Positions 49,851-58,656 of a stretch of 64,000 bases of DNA are shown in pieces; position 1 is the stretch's first letter; each line of letters opens with the position of its first letter. Position numbers and translations under genes: made by a program. This DNA is from Lachnospiraceae bacterium NK4A179. Lineage in GTDB: Bacteria; Bacillota; Clostridia; Lachnospirales; Lachnospiraceae. Below the pieces are notes generated by a model. The model saw only the letters and a program-made list of their open reading frames with translations, was not told where the DNA came from and made no database searches. The stretch covers positions 1 to 64,000 of the forward strand of contig ATWC01000007.1 in NCBI GenBank assembly GCA_000421045.1, read 5' to 3'.

Positions 49851-50495
49851 TCAGGCTCCGGCTTGAAATACTGCTTCGCCAGGCGTTGTGCCTGTTACTG
49901 CCTCCTGGTATCCTCCAGATCCGAAGCTGTATGACACAATGCTATCATCATCTTCCTCTGCATCCTCCTTAAAGGGATCCTCCATCGGACTATCGGATTT
50001 CTTGGCCTTTTTTAAATCTTCTTCCGTATCAGGCAGTTTCTGATATGCCTCGGAATCTCTGAACTGCTGACTTACGTTCTGTACGGCGGCAATCATCGCA
50101 TCTCTTGCAGGATCCTTGTCACTGATGGATGTCATGGCATTGCTCATAACCTGCTGTGCCTCTTCTTTCGTTCGGCAGTGCTTTAATTGCTCTTTCAAAG
50201 CCTCTCTGCGCTGCTGAACCCTGACAACCTGTTGATAGATATACGGATTGGTTCTGCGGATATAAGCCATTTCCTTCGCAGATAGCTTGGCCCCACTCTT
50301 TATCTTCTGCTGGATCTTATTTTCAAATGCCTGACGCTCCTCTTCAGAGTCAAAATCATCACCATGCATCTTATCCATGATCCCCTTTACAAATTCAGCT
50401 TTAATCTGTGCCAGACTCTTTTTCTCAGATGGTTTAGTTTCCGGATTTCCGTTGATCAGATCTATATTATTAATCCTTTGAAGAATTAATGTCAT
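49851..50495 (-). CDS. Protein of unknown function in the LytTR-regulated locus, 214 residues
   Basis: Not recognised. There is no signal peptide or membrane segment. Residues 20-150 are charged and helical (AQIKAEFVKGIMDKM, RRTNPYIYQQVVRVQQRREALKEQL). Residues 165-190 are acidic (EDDDS) and the tail is Gly/Ser/Ala-rich. GGAGG lies before the ATG. It is the last gene of the locus that begins with the GHKL/LytTR pair. Its helical, alanine/glutamine-rich make-up recalls small chaperone or assembly proteins, but that is a guess. Confidence 0.7.
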   Translation of the reverse strand: MTLILQRINNIDLINGNPETKPSEKKSLAQIKAEFVKGIMDKMHGDDFDSEEERQAFENKIQQKIKSGAKLSAKEMAYIRRTNPYIYQQVVRVQQRREALKEQLKHCRTKEEAQQVMSNAMTSISDKDPARDAMIAAVQNVSQQFRDSEAYQKLPDTEEDLKKAKKSDSPMEDPFKEDAEEDDDSIVSYSFGSGGYQEAVTGTTPGEAVFQAGA

Positions 50496-50519
50496 AACTC
50501 TGCCTCCGCTGTCATTTCC

Positions 50520-50792
50520 TCAACTATCCTTATATCCAACAACCGCAATCAGTTCACTACCTCTCATGATGTAAACAACTTTCTTGTTTTCAGAAAACAG
50601 TTCATCTCTGCACATTCAGTCGTTTTCCGAAAGATCAGCAGGCTCCTCTGACTTAACATCAAACTCTGCGTCATTTATTCCCTGCACAAGATTTGCAATT
50701 ACAATCTCCTCAATCTTACCAACAGGTAGTTCCTTTTCCCTCAGTTTAGAAAAATATCAAAAATCTTCATACTGCTCTCTACTCAAATACGC
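50520..50792 (-). pseudogene. Two coding-like relics between the 782- and 214-residue genes
   Basis: After the TAG of the 782-residue gene (50793) the same frame continues with coding-like sequence: AYLSREQYEDF, TGA, then YFSKLREKELPVGKIEEIV on to a stop at 50616. It has no start of its own. Its TGA is abutted by an ATG (50615) that begins a 31-residue frame starting MCRDELFSENKK and ending at 50520. Both look like decayed gene ends or small coupled genes; I cannot name them. Confidence 0.4.
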
Positions 50793-53141
50793 CTATGCAT
50801 AACCCTTGACCCTTCTGTCTCTCATATACCTTGCCGCCATGCCAACATACGAATCATACGTCGATATTCCATTGGATGCCATTTCCTCCATTCGGTTCAA
50901 CGCCATGCTCTCCATATCCTGTGCCGCCTTAGCAGTGCGTAATACCGTCTGATCATCCGTCTTAAGTTTCTTAGTCCAGTTTTTCTCATGGTCGATACCC
51001 GGATCTTCTTCCATCGTTTCTGACGTCTCTTCTCCCTCAGAATCATCTCCACCATCAAACCCACTGGCAGCCACCGATAAAGCGGCTTCCTGTGCAGCTG
51101 CGCTTCTCATTTCAGAATCTGCCTCCAATGCCGCCTTCCGGGCTGCTTCCATCTGTTTCTTTACTCTCTCCCGGATATCTTCTTTATATGCATCAATATA
51201 ATTATCAACTCCGGATAAAAGCTTGTCCCAGTCATCATCAGACATACTGCGCCAATCATCACCTTCTTTAAGTTCTTCTGCCGTCAGTTTATTCTGCTCA
51301 TCAAACATTTTTAAGAGGTCTGCTGCACTGAGTGTTTCTCCCGACTTCGGATTTTCCATGTATGTCTTGGATTTAGCCAATGCGCCGGTCCAGTTTCTTT
51401 TTTCATTCATGATATTCTCTAAAGAGCCAAAATTCATCCCATCACCAGGAGAGATTACTTTTTTGATAGCACTCCAACTTCCCCACGTATGACCGGATCC
51501 TTCGCCCATGGCATCCTTATACTGACAGTATGCGAACATCTCGACAGCTGTTGCATTCCTGGGATTGAACTCAGACAGATTTACATCCACTGATTCATAG
51601 TTGCCGCCACCTGTTGCAAGCTTTACACGCACTATCACATCATCAGTTGAGCCGGTAGATACCAAAGATGCTTTCATTCCGTATCCCATATTCCCGGCAA
51701 GGGCCATTCCAAATCCGGGAAGGGGATTTTCTTCATAAGAACTGCCAGTTTTCGTTATGCTGTTTTCTGTCGGCGATTCTATGCCTACGCCGTTTGCCAT
51801 TGCTGCTTTCTGGTTTGCCTCGATTTTTGCATTCCAGGCATCCCACATTTCCTGCTCCGTAAATACCTTGCCGATAAAATGAGTGTTGTTGATATATTCA
51901 GCATAAGGCTCAGTCAGAACTTCTCCCAGCTTCTTCCCCTCCTGTAAGGCCTTCTCAACATTTATCTTTCCGTTATCTGTGGAATCGTAATATGCACGGA
52001 ATCCGTCAATATCAAAATCCTCCTTCATAAAATCCTTCCAAAACTTCTCCTGTGGAGCGAATGTTAGATTCTGATCCTTCGAAAAACTCTTTAAGAACTC
52101 CTGAACCTTTTCATAACTGTCCGGGGAATCATAAGATAGACTCCATAAATCCCTCTGCGATATCTTTCCACCAACATCTGATATTTCCCGACATGAAATC
52201 CCCTGATCCGTATAGGCTGTAATGTATTTGACATTCACAGGAACAATCTCTCCGGTATCAGGATCCGTATACTGATTGTGTTTGGAAACAATTGTTTCAG
52301 ATACCGGATCGGTTGTAGTACCGGAAAAAGTGTATCTGTTTCTGAGCGCACTTATCTTTTCCTGAGTCTCGACATCATCAATATCCGCAAATAAGAGTGA
52401 AAATGCCTCATCGGAAAACCCGTTCCCCCTCATTGCTCTGTCGAAAAAGGTATTTATGGTTTCAAATAATTTATTTGCGAGATCTGCAAGGGAGGGAGTC
52501 ACTTCCCGGTACTCCTCTGCATAATCTTTAAGAAGAGGCACCCTGTCACCTTTATCAAAAATGCTGTTAAAATAGCTTGTATCAGTAAATACCATCTTTG
52601 ACATCAGGTCGGCTGTCTCGTCGGTCTGTCTGATATACATACAAAGCGCAGAAAGCTCAGGAAAATCCATCATTTTCGGATCAAGATTATAAGGATCAAA
52701 CTCTTCCTCTATCTCCTGTCCGTTCTCGTCAATGCCTTTAATCGTATATGTCTTATCTTTTCCGTCAGAATTTATATAAATGCTAAAAGATTTCTCTTCT
52801 TCCTGATAGGAAAATACCGTCTGTCCATCACTATCATGAGCAAGCATTTCCTTGGTCTTTATGTTCGCAGTGATGCATCTGGTATATGCCTTTGATTCAC
52901 CATATGCTCCTATAGGTGACACCCCTTGAATACTTCCGAATTGCAGTTCAGAACTGATATCACTATCAACGCTTGTTCTAGTCCCCTCTTCGGTCTGTGA
53001 TACGCCGGAATCTTCTCTATGAAATGCCAGCATCTGATTCATAAAACTCCCGCCGTTCCCGAAATCATAGTTTCCGGATCCGTTCCTCACAGAATAATAC
53101 ATGCTCCTATTCTGATACGTTGCTAATCCTGCTATAGACAT
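50793..53141 (-). CDS. Large protein of unknown function in the LytTR-regulated locus, 782 residues
   Basis: The start MSIAGLATYQNRSMYYS at 53141 is set by AAGGAG six bases before it; the frame extends further upstream without support. There is no classical signal peptide and no membrane segment. A Ser/Gly/Asn-rich head is followed by a long mixed domain (ISREL-type beta segments, DPxTGEIVPVNVKYIT), and an alanine/glutamate coiled coil lies near 640-690. I do not recognise the family. The short, signal-less, Asn/Ser/Tyr-rich N-terminus resembles those of the 418- and 243-residue neighbours. Confidence 0.75.
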   Translation of the reverse strand: MSIAGLATYQNRSMYYSVRNGSGNYDFGNGGSFMNQMLAFHREDSGVSQTEEGTRTSVDSDISSELQFGSIQGVSPIGAYGESKAYTRCITANIKTKEMLAHDSDGQTVFSYQEEEKSFSIYINSDGKDKTYTIKGIDENGQEIEEEFDPYNLDPKMMDFPELSALCMYIRQTDETADLMSKMVFTDTSYFNSIFDKGDRVPLLKDYAEEYREVTPSLADLANKLFETINTFFDRAMRGNGFSDEAFSLLFADIDDVETQEKISALRNRYTFSGTTTDPVSETIVSKHNQYTDPDTGEIVPVNVKYITAYTDQGISCREISDVGGKISQRDLWSLSYDSPDSYEKVQEFLKSFSKDQNLTFAPQEKFWKDFMKEDFDIDGFRAYYDSTDNGKINVEKALQEGKKLGEVLTEPYAEYINNTHFIGKVFTEQEMWDAWNAKIEANQKAAMANGVGIESPTENSITKTGSSYEENPLPGFGMALAGNMGYGMKASLVSTGSTDDVIVRVKLATGGGNYESVDVNLSEFNPRNATAVEMFAYCQYKDAMGEGSGHTWGSWSAIKKVISPGDGMNFGSLENIMNEKRNWTGALAKSKTYMENPKSGETLSAADLLKMFDEQNKLTAEELKEGDDWRSMSDDDWDKLLSGVDNYIDAYKEDIRERVKKQMEAARKAALEADSEMRSAAAQEAALSVAASGFDGGDDSEGEETSETMEEDPGIDHEKNWTKKLKTDDQTVLRTAKAAQDMESMALNRMEEMASNGISTYDSYVGMAARYMRDRRVKGYA

Positions 53142-53156
53142 ATGTTTCTCCTTTCT

Positions 53157-53182
53157 GCGGTTCGTCTGTCGGTCAGAACCGC
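53157..53182. promoter_or_regulatory. Inverted GCGGTTC repeat before the 782-residue gene
   Basis: GCGGTTC (53157-53163) faces GAACCGC (53176-53182) with a 12-base spacer. The half-site equals the core of the tandem boxes elsewhere in the locus, but here it is inverted. It lies a few bases before the ribosome site, between this gene and the LytTR gene. Confidence 0.45.
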
Positions 53183-53218
53183 TCCGCTCCCCTTGAAAGG
53201 ACCGAGCGATTGTATTTC

Positions 53219-53551
53219 TCATTTCGTGTATTCACGAAATAACTTCTTTACCATCTGATATCTTGAACGGGGAATCGTGAACACTTCCCCGGTTGATATT
53301 GTCATCAAATAGTTTGATACTTCTGTTACATACCGCATATTCACCAAACAACTCCGATGACATCTTATAAATCCATACGGTAAGAGAACCCTCTCGATCT
53401 CATCAAGTCTTTGGTATATCCTGAATTGCATCTCTTCCTGTCCTTCAATAACAAAAAACACATTCCTGTGTCCCTCCGTCTGCACATATATAATGCTCTC
53501 AGAATCCAAACTTCTCTCACCGCCCACAAATGGGAACGAAACCAAACACAT
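53219..53551 (-). CDS. Single-domain LytTR DNA-binding protein
   Basis: The 110-residue LytTR domain lacks a receiver. It has ESIIYVQTEGHRNVFFVIEG, then LLPYGFIRCHRSCLVNMRYV, which is the conserved F-x-R-x-H-R/K-S-x-L-V/I-N core, and TIPRSRYQMVKKLFREY. The start is the ATG at 53551 or the adjacent GTG at 53554 after AAGGGG. It probably binds the same type of sites as the full-length regulator at 57883-58623. It could act as a constitutive activator or a competitor. Confidence 0.85.
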   Translation of the reverse strand: MCLVSFPFVGGERSLDSESIIYVQTEGHRNVFFVIEGQEEMQFRIYQRLDEIERVLLPYGFIRCHRSCLVNMRYVTEVSNYLMTISTGEVFTIPRSRYQMVKKLFREYTK

Positions 53552-53574
53552 CACCCCTTCTGTTCTTTTTTAAG

Positions 53575-53614
53575 CAAAAAGCATCTTCTTCAATCAATCC
53601 ATTGAAAAAGATGC
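53575..53614 (-). terminator. Terminator-like hairpin upstream of the single-domain LytTR gene
   Basis: GCATCTT-TTCAAT faces ATTGAA-AAGATGC (53581-53614). On the minus strand the stem is followed by GCTTTTTG. It lies between a LytTR-type promoter site (53686-53715) and the gene it would serve, so it may end a short leader RNA. Confidence 0.6.
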
Positions 53615-53646
53615 CATCCATAGCCGATATTATTTATGCTGATATA

Positions 53647-53715
53647 GATATCGGAATCAATATATGCATTTATAACCGCAATGTCACGAACAGACGGTTT
53701 GATGTAATAAATGGA
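53647..53715 (-). promoter_or_regulatory. LytTR-type promoter element S4
   Basis: On the minus strand boxes TCCATTTAT (53707-53715) and TCTGTTCGT (53686-53694) are separated by 12 bases. GATATC (53647-53652) follows after 33 bases in the place of a -10. The boxes are weaker than S1-S3, but the geometry is the same. Downstream is the hairpin and then the single-domain LytTR gene. Confidence 0.5.
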
Positions 53716-53776
53716 CTGTCATCAGACAAAACCTCCATTTTTCATCTGTTCCTCACTGATTTTTTCAATCCATCTA

Positions 53777-54034
53777 TCAAACATAGATCATCCCAAAATA
53801 GTCTGAATACCAAAGACGATCCGGCGTATTATTTACTGGTATTCCCAATTCAGCCAAGCTTCTGTGAAGTGCATTCCTTTTTTCAATGTGTCCTGTCGTA
53901 TTGCGGCTGTTCCTTTCCAGTTCTATCTGAAGAGTATGACCTTTTCCATCCTCTGTTCTAAGGAGCTTGTTATAAGCGTAACGAAATCCAAATGTATCTT
54001 TTATCTCTGTTGGTTGTAGCATATCCCTGTGCAT
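53777..54034 (-). CDS. Small protein of unknown function, about 85 residues
   Basis: It reads MHRDMLQPTEIKDTFGFRY and ends YSDYFGMIYV. No family is recognised. Support for it being real comes from promoter element S5 just upstream, with GATAAT about 20 bases before the start. AGAAAGG abuts the first ATG, so the second Met (MLQPT) is the likelier start. Its basic middle (ELERNSRNTTGHIEKRNALHR) could contact nucleic acid. Confidence 0.5.
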   Translation of the reverse strand: MHRDMLQPTEIKDTFGFRYAYNKLLRTEDGKGHTLQIELERNSRNTTGHIEKRNALHRSLAELGIPVNNTPDRLWYSDYFGMIYV

Positions 54035-54048
54035 CCTTTCTCTATATA

Positions 54049-54096
54049 ATTATCGAAATCATTATGTGAGATAATTACCACCATGTCACGAATAGA
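54049..54096 (-). promoter_or_regulatory. LytTR-type promoter element S5
   Basis: On the minus strand the box TCTATTCGT (54088-54096) is followed after 33 bases by GATAAT (54049-54054). The next bases GACAT match those after the box in S1 and S4. The first box, expected 12 bases further upstream, is poorly conserved. Confidence 0.5.
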
Positions 54097-54107
54097 CGGT
54101 AAATGTC

Positions 54108-55364
54108 TTAATGAGTCAGCATCTGCATCTCCTGCAACCCCTCATGGTATTCTTTCCTTTCCATAAACTGCTTCTCCTGAAGCTTTTCCATGTATTCCTT
54201 ATGCTCCATCCGTCTTTTATACAGAGCCTCTTCAGCTGCTTTATCATCCGCTCTTTTCTTTCTTGCCTTGGCTTCCCTGCGTCGCCTTTCTTCCTGCCTT
54301 CTGGTAGCATCGCTCTGACTGCTCCTATTACCGGATGTGCTTATTTCCGATGTCATATCATCTCCGCTGACTCTCAGTCCTAATCCGTTTTGTTTCAAAG
54401 ACAGATCCACATGCTGTACTGTACCGGCGGCACCGGTACTCTCCCGTAAAAAAACTCCCGTGGATCTGATCACACCATCTCTATAGCCATCCGCACCACC
54501 CAGGGAAAACTCCGTCTGTTGCTCCCCAAGGAATATGGCTCCGATATCAGCCTCCTTCAGATCCATCAGTATATCTTTGCCGTTTTCGTCTTTACACCAG
54601 ACCTTGAGCTTTGAAAAAACATCATCATTTTCATCTATCCATCCATTGCCATCGCTGTCATATTCACGGAGATCTCCAAACCCATCACCGCTATTTGTTC
54701 CGAACAATTCGCTTCCATCATTGATTTTTCCGTCCCCGTTTTTATCCAATGCAAGAAATCCCGACCCCTTTCCCAGCATGGATATCTCATCTTCTTTTCC
54801 GTCAGAATCGAGATCAAACTTAAATGTCTGATCCCGGACGTCTGCTGTATCAGTTCCTATATTTACGACAAGAGGATCACACAGTGCATCAGCCATGGTT
54901 GGAATGCTCACATTCATATACTCCATATAGCTTCTGCTCATCAGGATATTTATGTTAAAATCAATAGTCCGCCCATCCTCAGTACACGCTCTTCCGCTTG
55001 CATGAAAGCCTGTTTCCTCCGTCTCTGAATATGAATTATGTGCGAGTGTAATTTGCGAGCCATAATTCAACGAGCAAACTAACGGAGTGTTCGCGAGTCT
55101 GAAATTTTCAGATGTGTCGGTTTGGTATTGTCCAATTCCTGCACCGCCCATCATTCCAAAGGATGCAAATCTCTTAAACATTGCAGATAGCGTATTATTT
55201 TGAAAACTTGAATATGTGTCCATCGCCATGGCACTTTCCCTTTTCATGACATTGGCACTTATCATGCCCATAAATCCGTTTGTGTAACCACCGCCAGAAC
55301 GCATCCCGATCTGTGTATAATTTCTACCAGATAACATATTCACTGTACTGTCTGCTATTCTCAT
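54108..55364 (-). CDS. EF-hand-like calcium-loop protein of the LytTR-regulated locus, 418 residues
   Basis: GAGGAGG precedes the ATG. The protein has no signal peptide; its first 60 residues are Met/Gly/Ser-rich (MRIADSTVNMLSGRNYTQIG). The centre carries three DxDxDG-type loops: DLDSDGKEDEI, DKNGDGKINDGSE and DSDGNGWIDENDD. They lie in a module FLALDKNGDGKI-ELFG-GDLREYDSDGNGWID that recurs in large secreted calcium-binding proteins. The tail (350-418) is a strongly charged helix, RRQEERRRREAKARKKR. Likely exported and folded in calcium, or a surface-assembly protein; export route unknown. Confidence 0.75.
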   Translation of the reverse strand: MRIADSTVNMLSGRNYTQIGMRSGGGYTNGFMGMISANVMKRESAMAMDTYSSFQNNTLSAMFKRFASFGMMGGAGIGQYQTDTSENFRLANTPLVCSLNYGSQITLAHNSYSETEETGFHASGRACTEDGRTIDFNINILMSRSYMEYMNVSIPTMADALCDPLVVNIGTDTADVRDQTFKFDLDSDGKEDEISMLGKGSGFLALDKNGDGKINDGSELFGTNSGDGFGDLREYDSDGNGWIDENDDVFSKLKVWCKDENGKDILMDLKEADIGAIFLGEQQTEFSLGGADGYRDGVIRSTGVFLRESTGAAGTVQHVDLSLKQNGLGLRVSGDDMTSEISTSGNRSSQSDATRRQEERRRREAKARKKRADDKAAEEALYKRRMEHKEYMEKLQEKQFMERKEYHEGLQEMQMLTH

Positions 55365-55507
55365 ATTCGTCCTCCTCGCATTATCAGTAATCTAAAAGCG
55401 CAGCCATCAATGGTGTTTTCATCCATGATATACTTCGCTTTCCATAGCACCGTATTGAGTTCTGATTCTTATTTCGGAAATAATTTCAAAATAGAAATCC
55501 AAATGTC

Positions 55508-55537
55508 GCGAACCGCATCTTTTTTGTTGTAAACTGC
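55508..55537 (-). promoter_or_regulatory. LytTR-type tandem site S1
   Basis: On the minus strand GCAGTTTAC (55529-55537) and GCGGTTCGC (55508-55516) are direct repeats separated by 12 bases, a 21-base period placing both on one DNA face. It lies 144 bases before the 418-residue gene. No clean -10 lies at 33 bases; AAGAAT at 55465-55470 is a candidate. Confidence 0.7.
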
Positions 55538-55565
55538 ATCTGGCTTATTCCACTATAGAAAAAGG

Positions 55566-55592
55566 CCGAGCAGAATATCTGCTCAGCCCGTA
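55566..55592 (-). terminator. Terminator after the 243-residue gene
   Basis: The minus strand has GGCTGAGCAGA paired with TCTGCTCGGCC followed by TTTTTC. It separates the 243-residue gene from site S1, making that gene monocistronic. Confidence 0.8.
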
Positions 55593-55641
55593 TATTGAAT
55601 GGTAGTACCACACAATATAAAATTTTAGTTCTTTTGGTCAC

Positions 55642-56373
55642 TTAGATCCAGCCATCAAAACGAGAGCCACCGAAGCCGTAATTTCCAAAATAGGATCCAT
55701 ACCTGCCGTAAAGTCCGGTACTTCCCAATGACAGCTGACGGCTCTGCTGTTCCGCAGCTGAGCTGAGTCTCTGTGCAGCGGATCCTATGATTCTTGCAAA
55801 GGAGCCGTTTGTACCAAGCATTGACTTCACTTTGTCAAAACCGGCATTCTTGAACTCTTCCTCGTTTATGGACATTCTGCCGTCTTTTCCTACAGAAATG
55901 CCTATTCCGCTGAGGCTTTTGGTCATTACTCCGGTCATCCTGGTCATGCTTCCTGCCGCACTGCTCACAGCCGCATTCGTGGTCTTGTTTACCGCATCCA
56001 GTGTTTCATTATAATTTGTCACGAAATCACTGGCTGCCTTATATGCTGCATCCGCATCATATTTTTCCTCACTGGCAAAAAGACCCTCCTTGCCCGTATC
56101 TGTCAGTTTCTTTGCTGCCGCAGATAAATCGGTGCTCTCCTTAGAAACATTTGACAGACCACTCTGCTGTGTGTAGGTATTGTAATTATACTTATTGACA
56201 GCTGAGTTCTTCTGTGTGGAAGCAGTCTGATTATTCCTTCCATAATAGGATTTGAGTGCCTTAGCGTATGATCCGGTTCTCACACTTGAAAGCTGTGAAA
56301 GATTGCTATAAAGAGAACTGCCCGATCCGTACCCAAACAGACTGCCATAATTAAAACTGTTAAACCTGATCAT
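55642..56373 (-). CDS. FliD-like small protein of the LytTR-regulated locus, 243 residues
   Basis: The start MIRFNSFNYGS at 56373 follows AGGAGG at eight bases. The N-terminal 80 residues are Ser/Tyr/Asn/Gly-rich without a signal peptide. Residues about 105-215 resemble the C-terminal helical part of flagellar cap protein FliD: AASDFVTNYNETLDAVN, then LSGIGISVGKDGRMSINEEEFKNAG and VKSMLGTNGSFA. True FliD is about twice as long. It could leave the cell by the flagellar export route, but that is inference. The tail is Gly/Tyr/Phe-rich. Confidence 0.7.
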   Translation of the reverse strand: MIRFNSFNYGSLFGYGSGSSLYSNLSQLSSVRTGSYAKALKSYYGRNNQTASTQKNSAVNKYNYNTYTQQSGLSNVSKESTDLSAAAKKLTDTGKEGLFASEEKYDADAAYKAASDFVTNYNETLDAVNKTTNAAVSSAAGSMTRMTGVMTKSLSGIGISVGKDGRMSINEEEFKNAGFDKVKSMLGTNGSFARIIGSAAQRLSSAAEQQSRQLSLGSTGLYGRYGSYFGNYGFGGSRFDGWI

Positions 56374-56409
56374 CCCTTTCACCTCCTCTCCAAACAGGTA
56401 TCTACTGTG

Positions 56410-56477
56410 ATTATCGTAAGTTTTTTCACTGAATCAAGTGCCTTTACGCGAACCGCATCTATTATGTTGTAAACCGC
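56410..56477 (-). promoter_or_regulatory. LytTR-type promoter element S2
   Basis: On the minus strand GCGGTTTAC (56469-56477) and GCGGTTCGC (56448-56456) are separated by 12 bases. GATAAT (56410-56415) follows after 32 bases. It starts two bases after the stop codon of the kinase gene and precedes the 243-residue gene by about 75 bases. Confidence 0.75.
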
Positions 56478-56479
56478 AC

Positions 56480-57886
56480 TTAAGCGCCCATCAGCATTAT
56501 GTTGAGAATGAAATACAGCTTTCCATCTTTCTCTTCCTGCCTGATCTCAATGTCACCCTTGTATTTCGCAGCGATATTTCTTATATTTTTAAGCCCATAT
56601 CCATGGCCCGATTCATGTTTAGATGTTTCAGGCAGTCCGTCTTCTGTGATATATACTCTTCCCGGAATAATGTTTATGACATTTATGATAAATACCCGCT
56701 CCTTTTGAACCGATTTTATCCTGATCTCCGGATCTGACACTGATGAAGACGCTTCTATGGCATTTTGCAGAGCGTTTGTTAACACCACACTGATATCAAA
56801 TGGATTGATTTCCAGACCATCCGGATATGCAAATGCGCTTTCAAAAGTGATCCCTTTTTTCTCACATTTTTCAGCCGTCTCTGACAACACTACATCCGTA
56901 ACTGCATTCCCTGTTTTTATCATGGGCTGCAGGCTCTCGATATTCTCCCCAAGTTCCCTGATATAATCGGACAGTTCCTTGTTTTTTCCGTCTTCTGCAA
57001 GTCTTTCAATGACCGTCAGATGATTTCCAAAGTCATGGCGGATTCCCCTCATCCTGTCGTATATTTCCTCGATGTGTTCCACATGTCCGACCATATCACC
57101 AACCTGTTTTCTGGCAGAGTCCTTCACATACTCCTCTTCCTGCTTTTCCTTCAGTTTTTGGTAAAGCACGATCACTGCAATGATCGGCACATAAGCCACC
57201 AGGCAAAAAAGAGCCCTGTATGGGTTTGCCGGTATGTTCTCTTTGATGCTTCCGTTTTCCATTCCGTCCATCCATAGAAAAAAATAGGATGACATGATCG
57301 GTTTTACCAAAAGCAGGCTTGCCGCCGGCGCAAGCAGCAGGATCAACTCCTGCCATGTCAGTTCATCACGCTTATACCGGTATGTCTTATGGAGAATCCT
57401 TATGACTGCATATAAGAGCATTAATGCAAGTCCGTACTGAACAGGATTCCATACAAAGAATTCAATGACGGTAGCCTCTATACTATGCTTATACCAATCG
57501 AATTTAAAAACAAGATCCCTCTCCCAGAAGCCTATTTCAGTAAACAGTTCTATAGACAGCCAACTTATCAGACGAAAAACAAAAAACAGAAAGACCTTCT
57601 GCACCGGATTTCTTCTGTCATCTAAAAGCCAGGCAATAAGAATTGCCAGAACTAAAAAAACGATAGTCAGGATCCTGTCCATCTCTTTGCTTGTTCCTGC
57701 ATAGTTACAGACCAGCCACAGCGCATAGTACACTGCCGCAGATGCATAAACGGATCTTTTATTGCACATAAACGGCCTGAGCCAATATATAAGAAGAGCC
57801 ACATTCAGCAGCATATACAGTTCAATAAGAACACGGATATACGCTTCCGCATATGACTGAAAATTATTAACCAGATATTCCATCAT
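56480..57886 (-). CDS. GHKL sensor histidine kinase (AgrC/VirS-like)
   Basis: This 468-residue protein has six or seven N-terminal membrane helices (to about 230), then a coiled linker. The phosphoacceptor region RGIRHDFGNHLTVIERL carries the His. The N-box reads NALQNAIEASS and the G-box HGYGLKNIRNIAAKY. The multi-helix sensor is the type used for peptide pheromones. The start ATG overlaps the response-regulator stop in ATGA. No short peptide precursor gene was identified with confidence. Confidence 0.9.
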   Translation of the reverse strand: MMEYLVNNFQSYAEAYIRVLIELYMLLNVALLIYWLRPFMCNKRSVYASAAVYYALWLVCNYAGTSKEMDRILTIVFLVLAILIAWLLDDRRNPVQKVFLFFVFRLISWLSIELFTEIGFWERDLVFKFDWYKHSIEATVIEFFVWNPVQYGLALMLLYAVIRILHKTYRYKRDELTWQELILLLAPAASLLLVKPIMSSYFFLWMDGMENGSIKENIPANPYRALFCLVAYVPIIAVIVLYQKLKEKQEEEYVKDSARKQVGDMVGHVEHIEEIYDRMRGIRHDFGNHLTVIERLAEDGKNKELSDYIRELGENIESLQPMIKTGNAVTDVVLSETAEKCEKKGITFESAFAYPDGLEINPFDISVVLTNALQNAIEASSSVSDPEIRIKSVQKERVFIINVINIIPGRVYITEDGLPETSKHESGHGYGLKNIRNIAAKYKGDIEIRQEEKDGKLYFILNIMLMGA

Positions 57887-58623
57887 AGGCCTTCACTCCG
57901 TGTGTAATAGGAAAGATAAGCTTTTATAAGATCCTGATATTTTCCCCGGGCAACGGGGATTTCTGCATCACCCACCCGGACGGACTTGGAATCATAGGAT
58001 TTCACATAAGCCAGATTGATCAGATACGCCCTGTGAACCCGAAAGAAATCCTGACCGGAAATGCTTTCCAGTTCCGATATTCTCCCGTTATAGTCAACAT
58101 TATCGTGATCCTTCATATGAAGAATTATCCGTCTGTCAAAGATTTCAGCATACACTATTTCCGACAGTATCACCTTTCTGTTTGAGCCACCTGATCTTAC
58201 GGTTATGACATGGGCGGGATGTTTTTCATCCTCTTTCTCCGTGAGAGCTTTTTCAATATAACGGACTTCATCAGCCTGCTCAATCGCGCGTTTTATTACT
58301 TCCGTAATCCGTTTCTTTCCAAAAGGCTTTACGATATAGTTAAATGCCCCGACCTCAAAAGCCTTGAACACCTCTTCCTCAAGTGCCGTAACGAATACAA
58401 TGACCGTCTTCTTTCCATCCGCACGTATCATCCTTGCAGCATTCATTCCGTCAATCCCCGGCATCTGTATATCCAGGAAAAGTATATCTGCGTCGAATCC
58501 GGGAGCCAGGATCCCCCTTGCATCAGCAAACACTTCGATCTCCATATCTCCAGCTACTTCCCTGACAGACTCCTCAATCAGTTCCCGTATTTTCTTATCA
58601 TCATCACAAATTGCCAGCTTCAT
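57883..58623 (-). CDS. LytTR-family response regulator
   Basis: The start MKLAICDDDKKIREL at 58623 follows AAGGATG; 246 residues. The receiver has DDD near residue 8, phosphoacceptor Asp in ADILFLDIQMPGIDG and KPFGKKR. The LytTR domain has DFFRVHRAYLINLAYVKSYD and VARGKYQDLIKAYL. It should bind direct repeats 21 bases apart; such repeats lie upstream of it and of its neighbours. Longer upstream frame is ignored because it contains the promoter element S3. Confidence 0.92.
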   Translation of the reverse strand: MKLAICDDDKKIRELIEESVREVAGDMEIEVFADARGILAPGFDADILFLDIQMPGIDGMNAARMIRADGKKTVIVFVTALEEEVFKAFEVGAFNYIVKPFGKKRITEVIKRAIEQADEVRYIEKALTEKEDEKHPAHVITVRSGGSNRKVILSEIVYAEIFDRRIILHMKDHDNVDYNGRISELESISGQDFFRVHRAYLINLAYVKSYDSKSVRVGDAEIPVARGKYQDLIKAYLSYYTRSEGL

Positions 58624-58656
58624 ATAACATCCTTCCTTTGGGCATACTATATCTAT

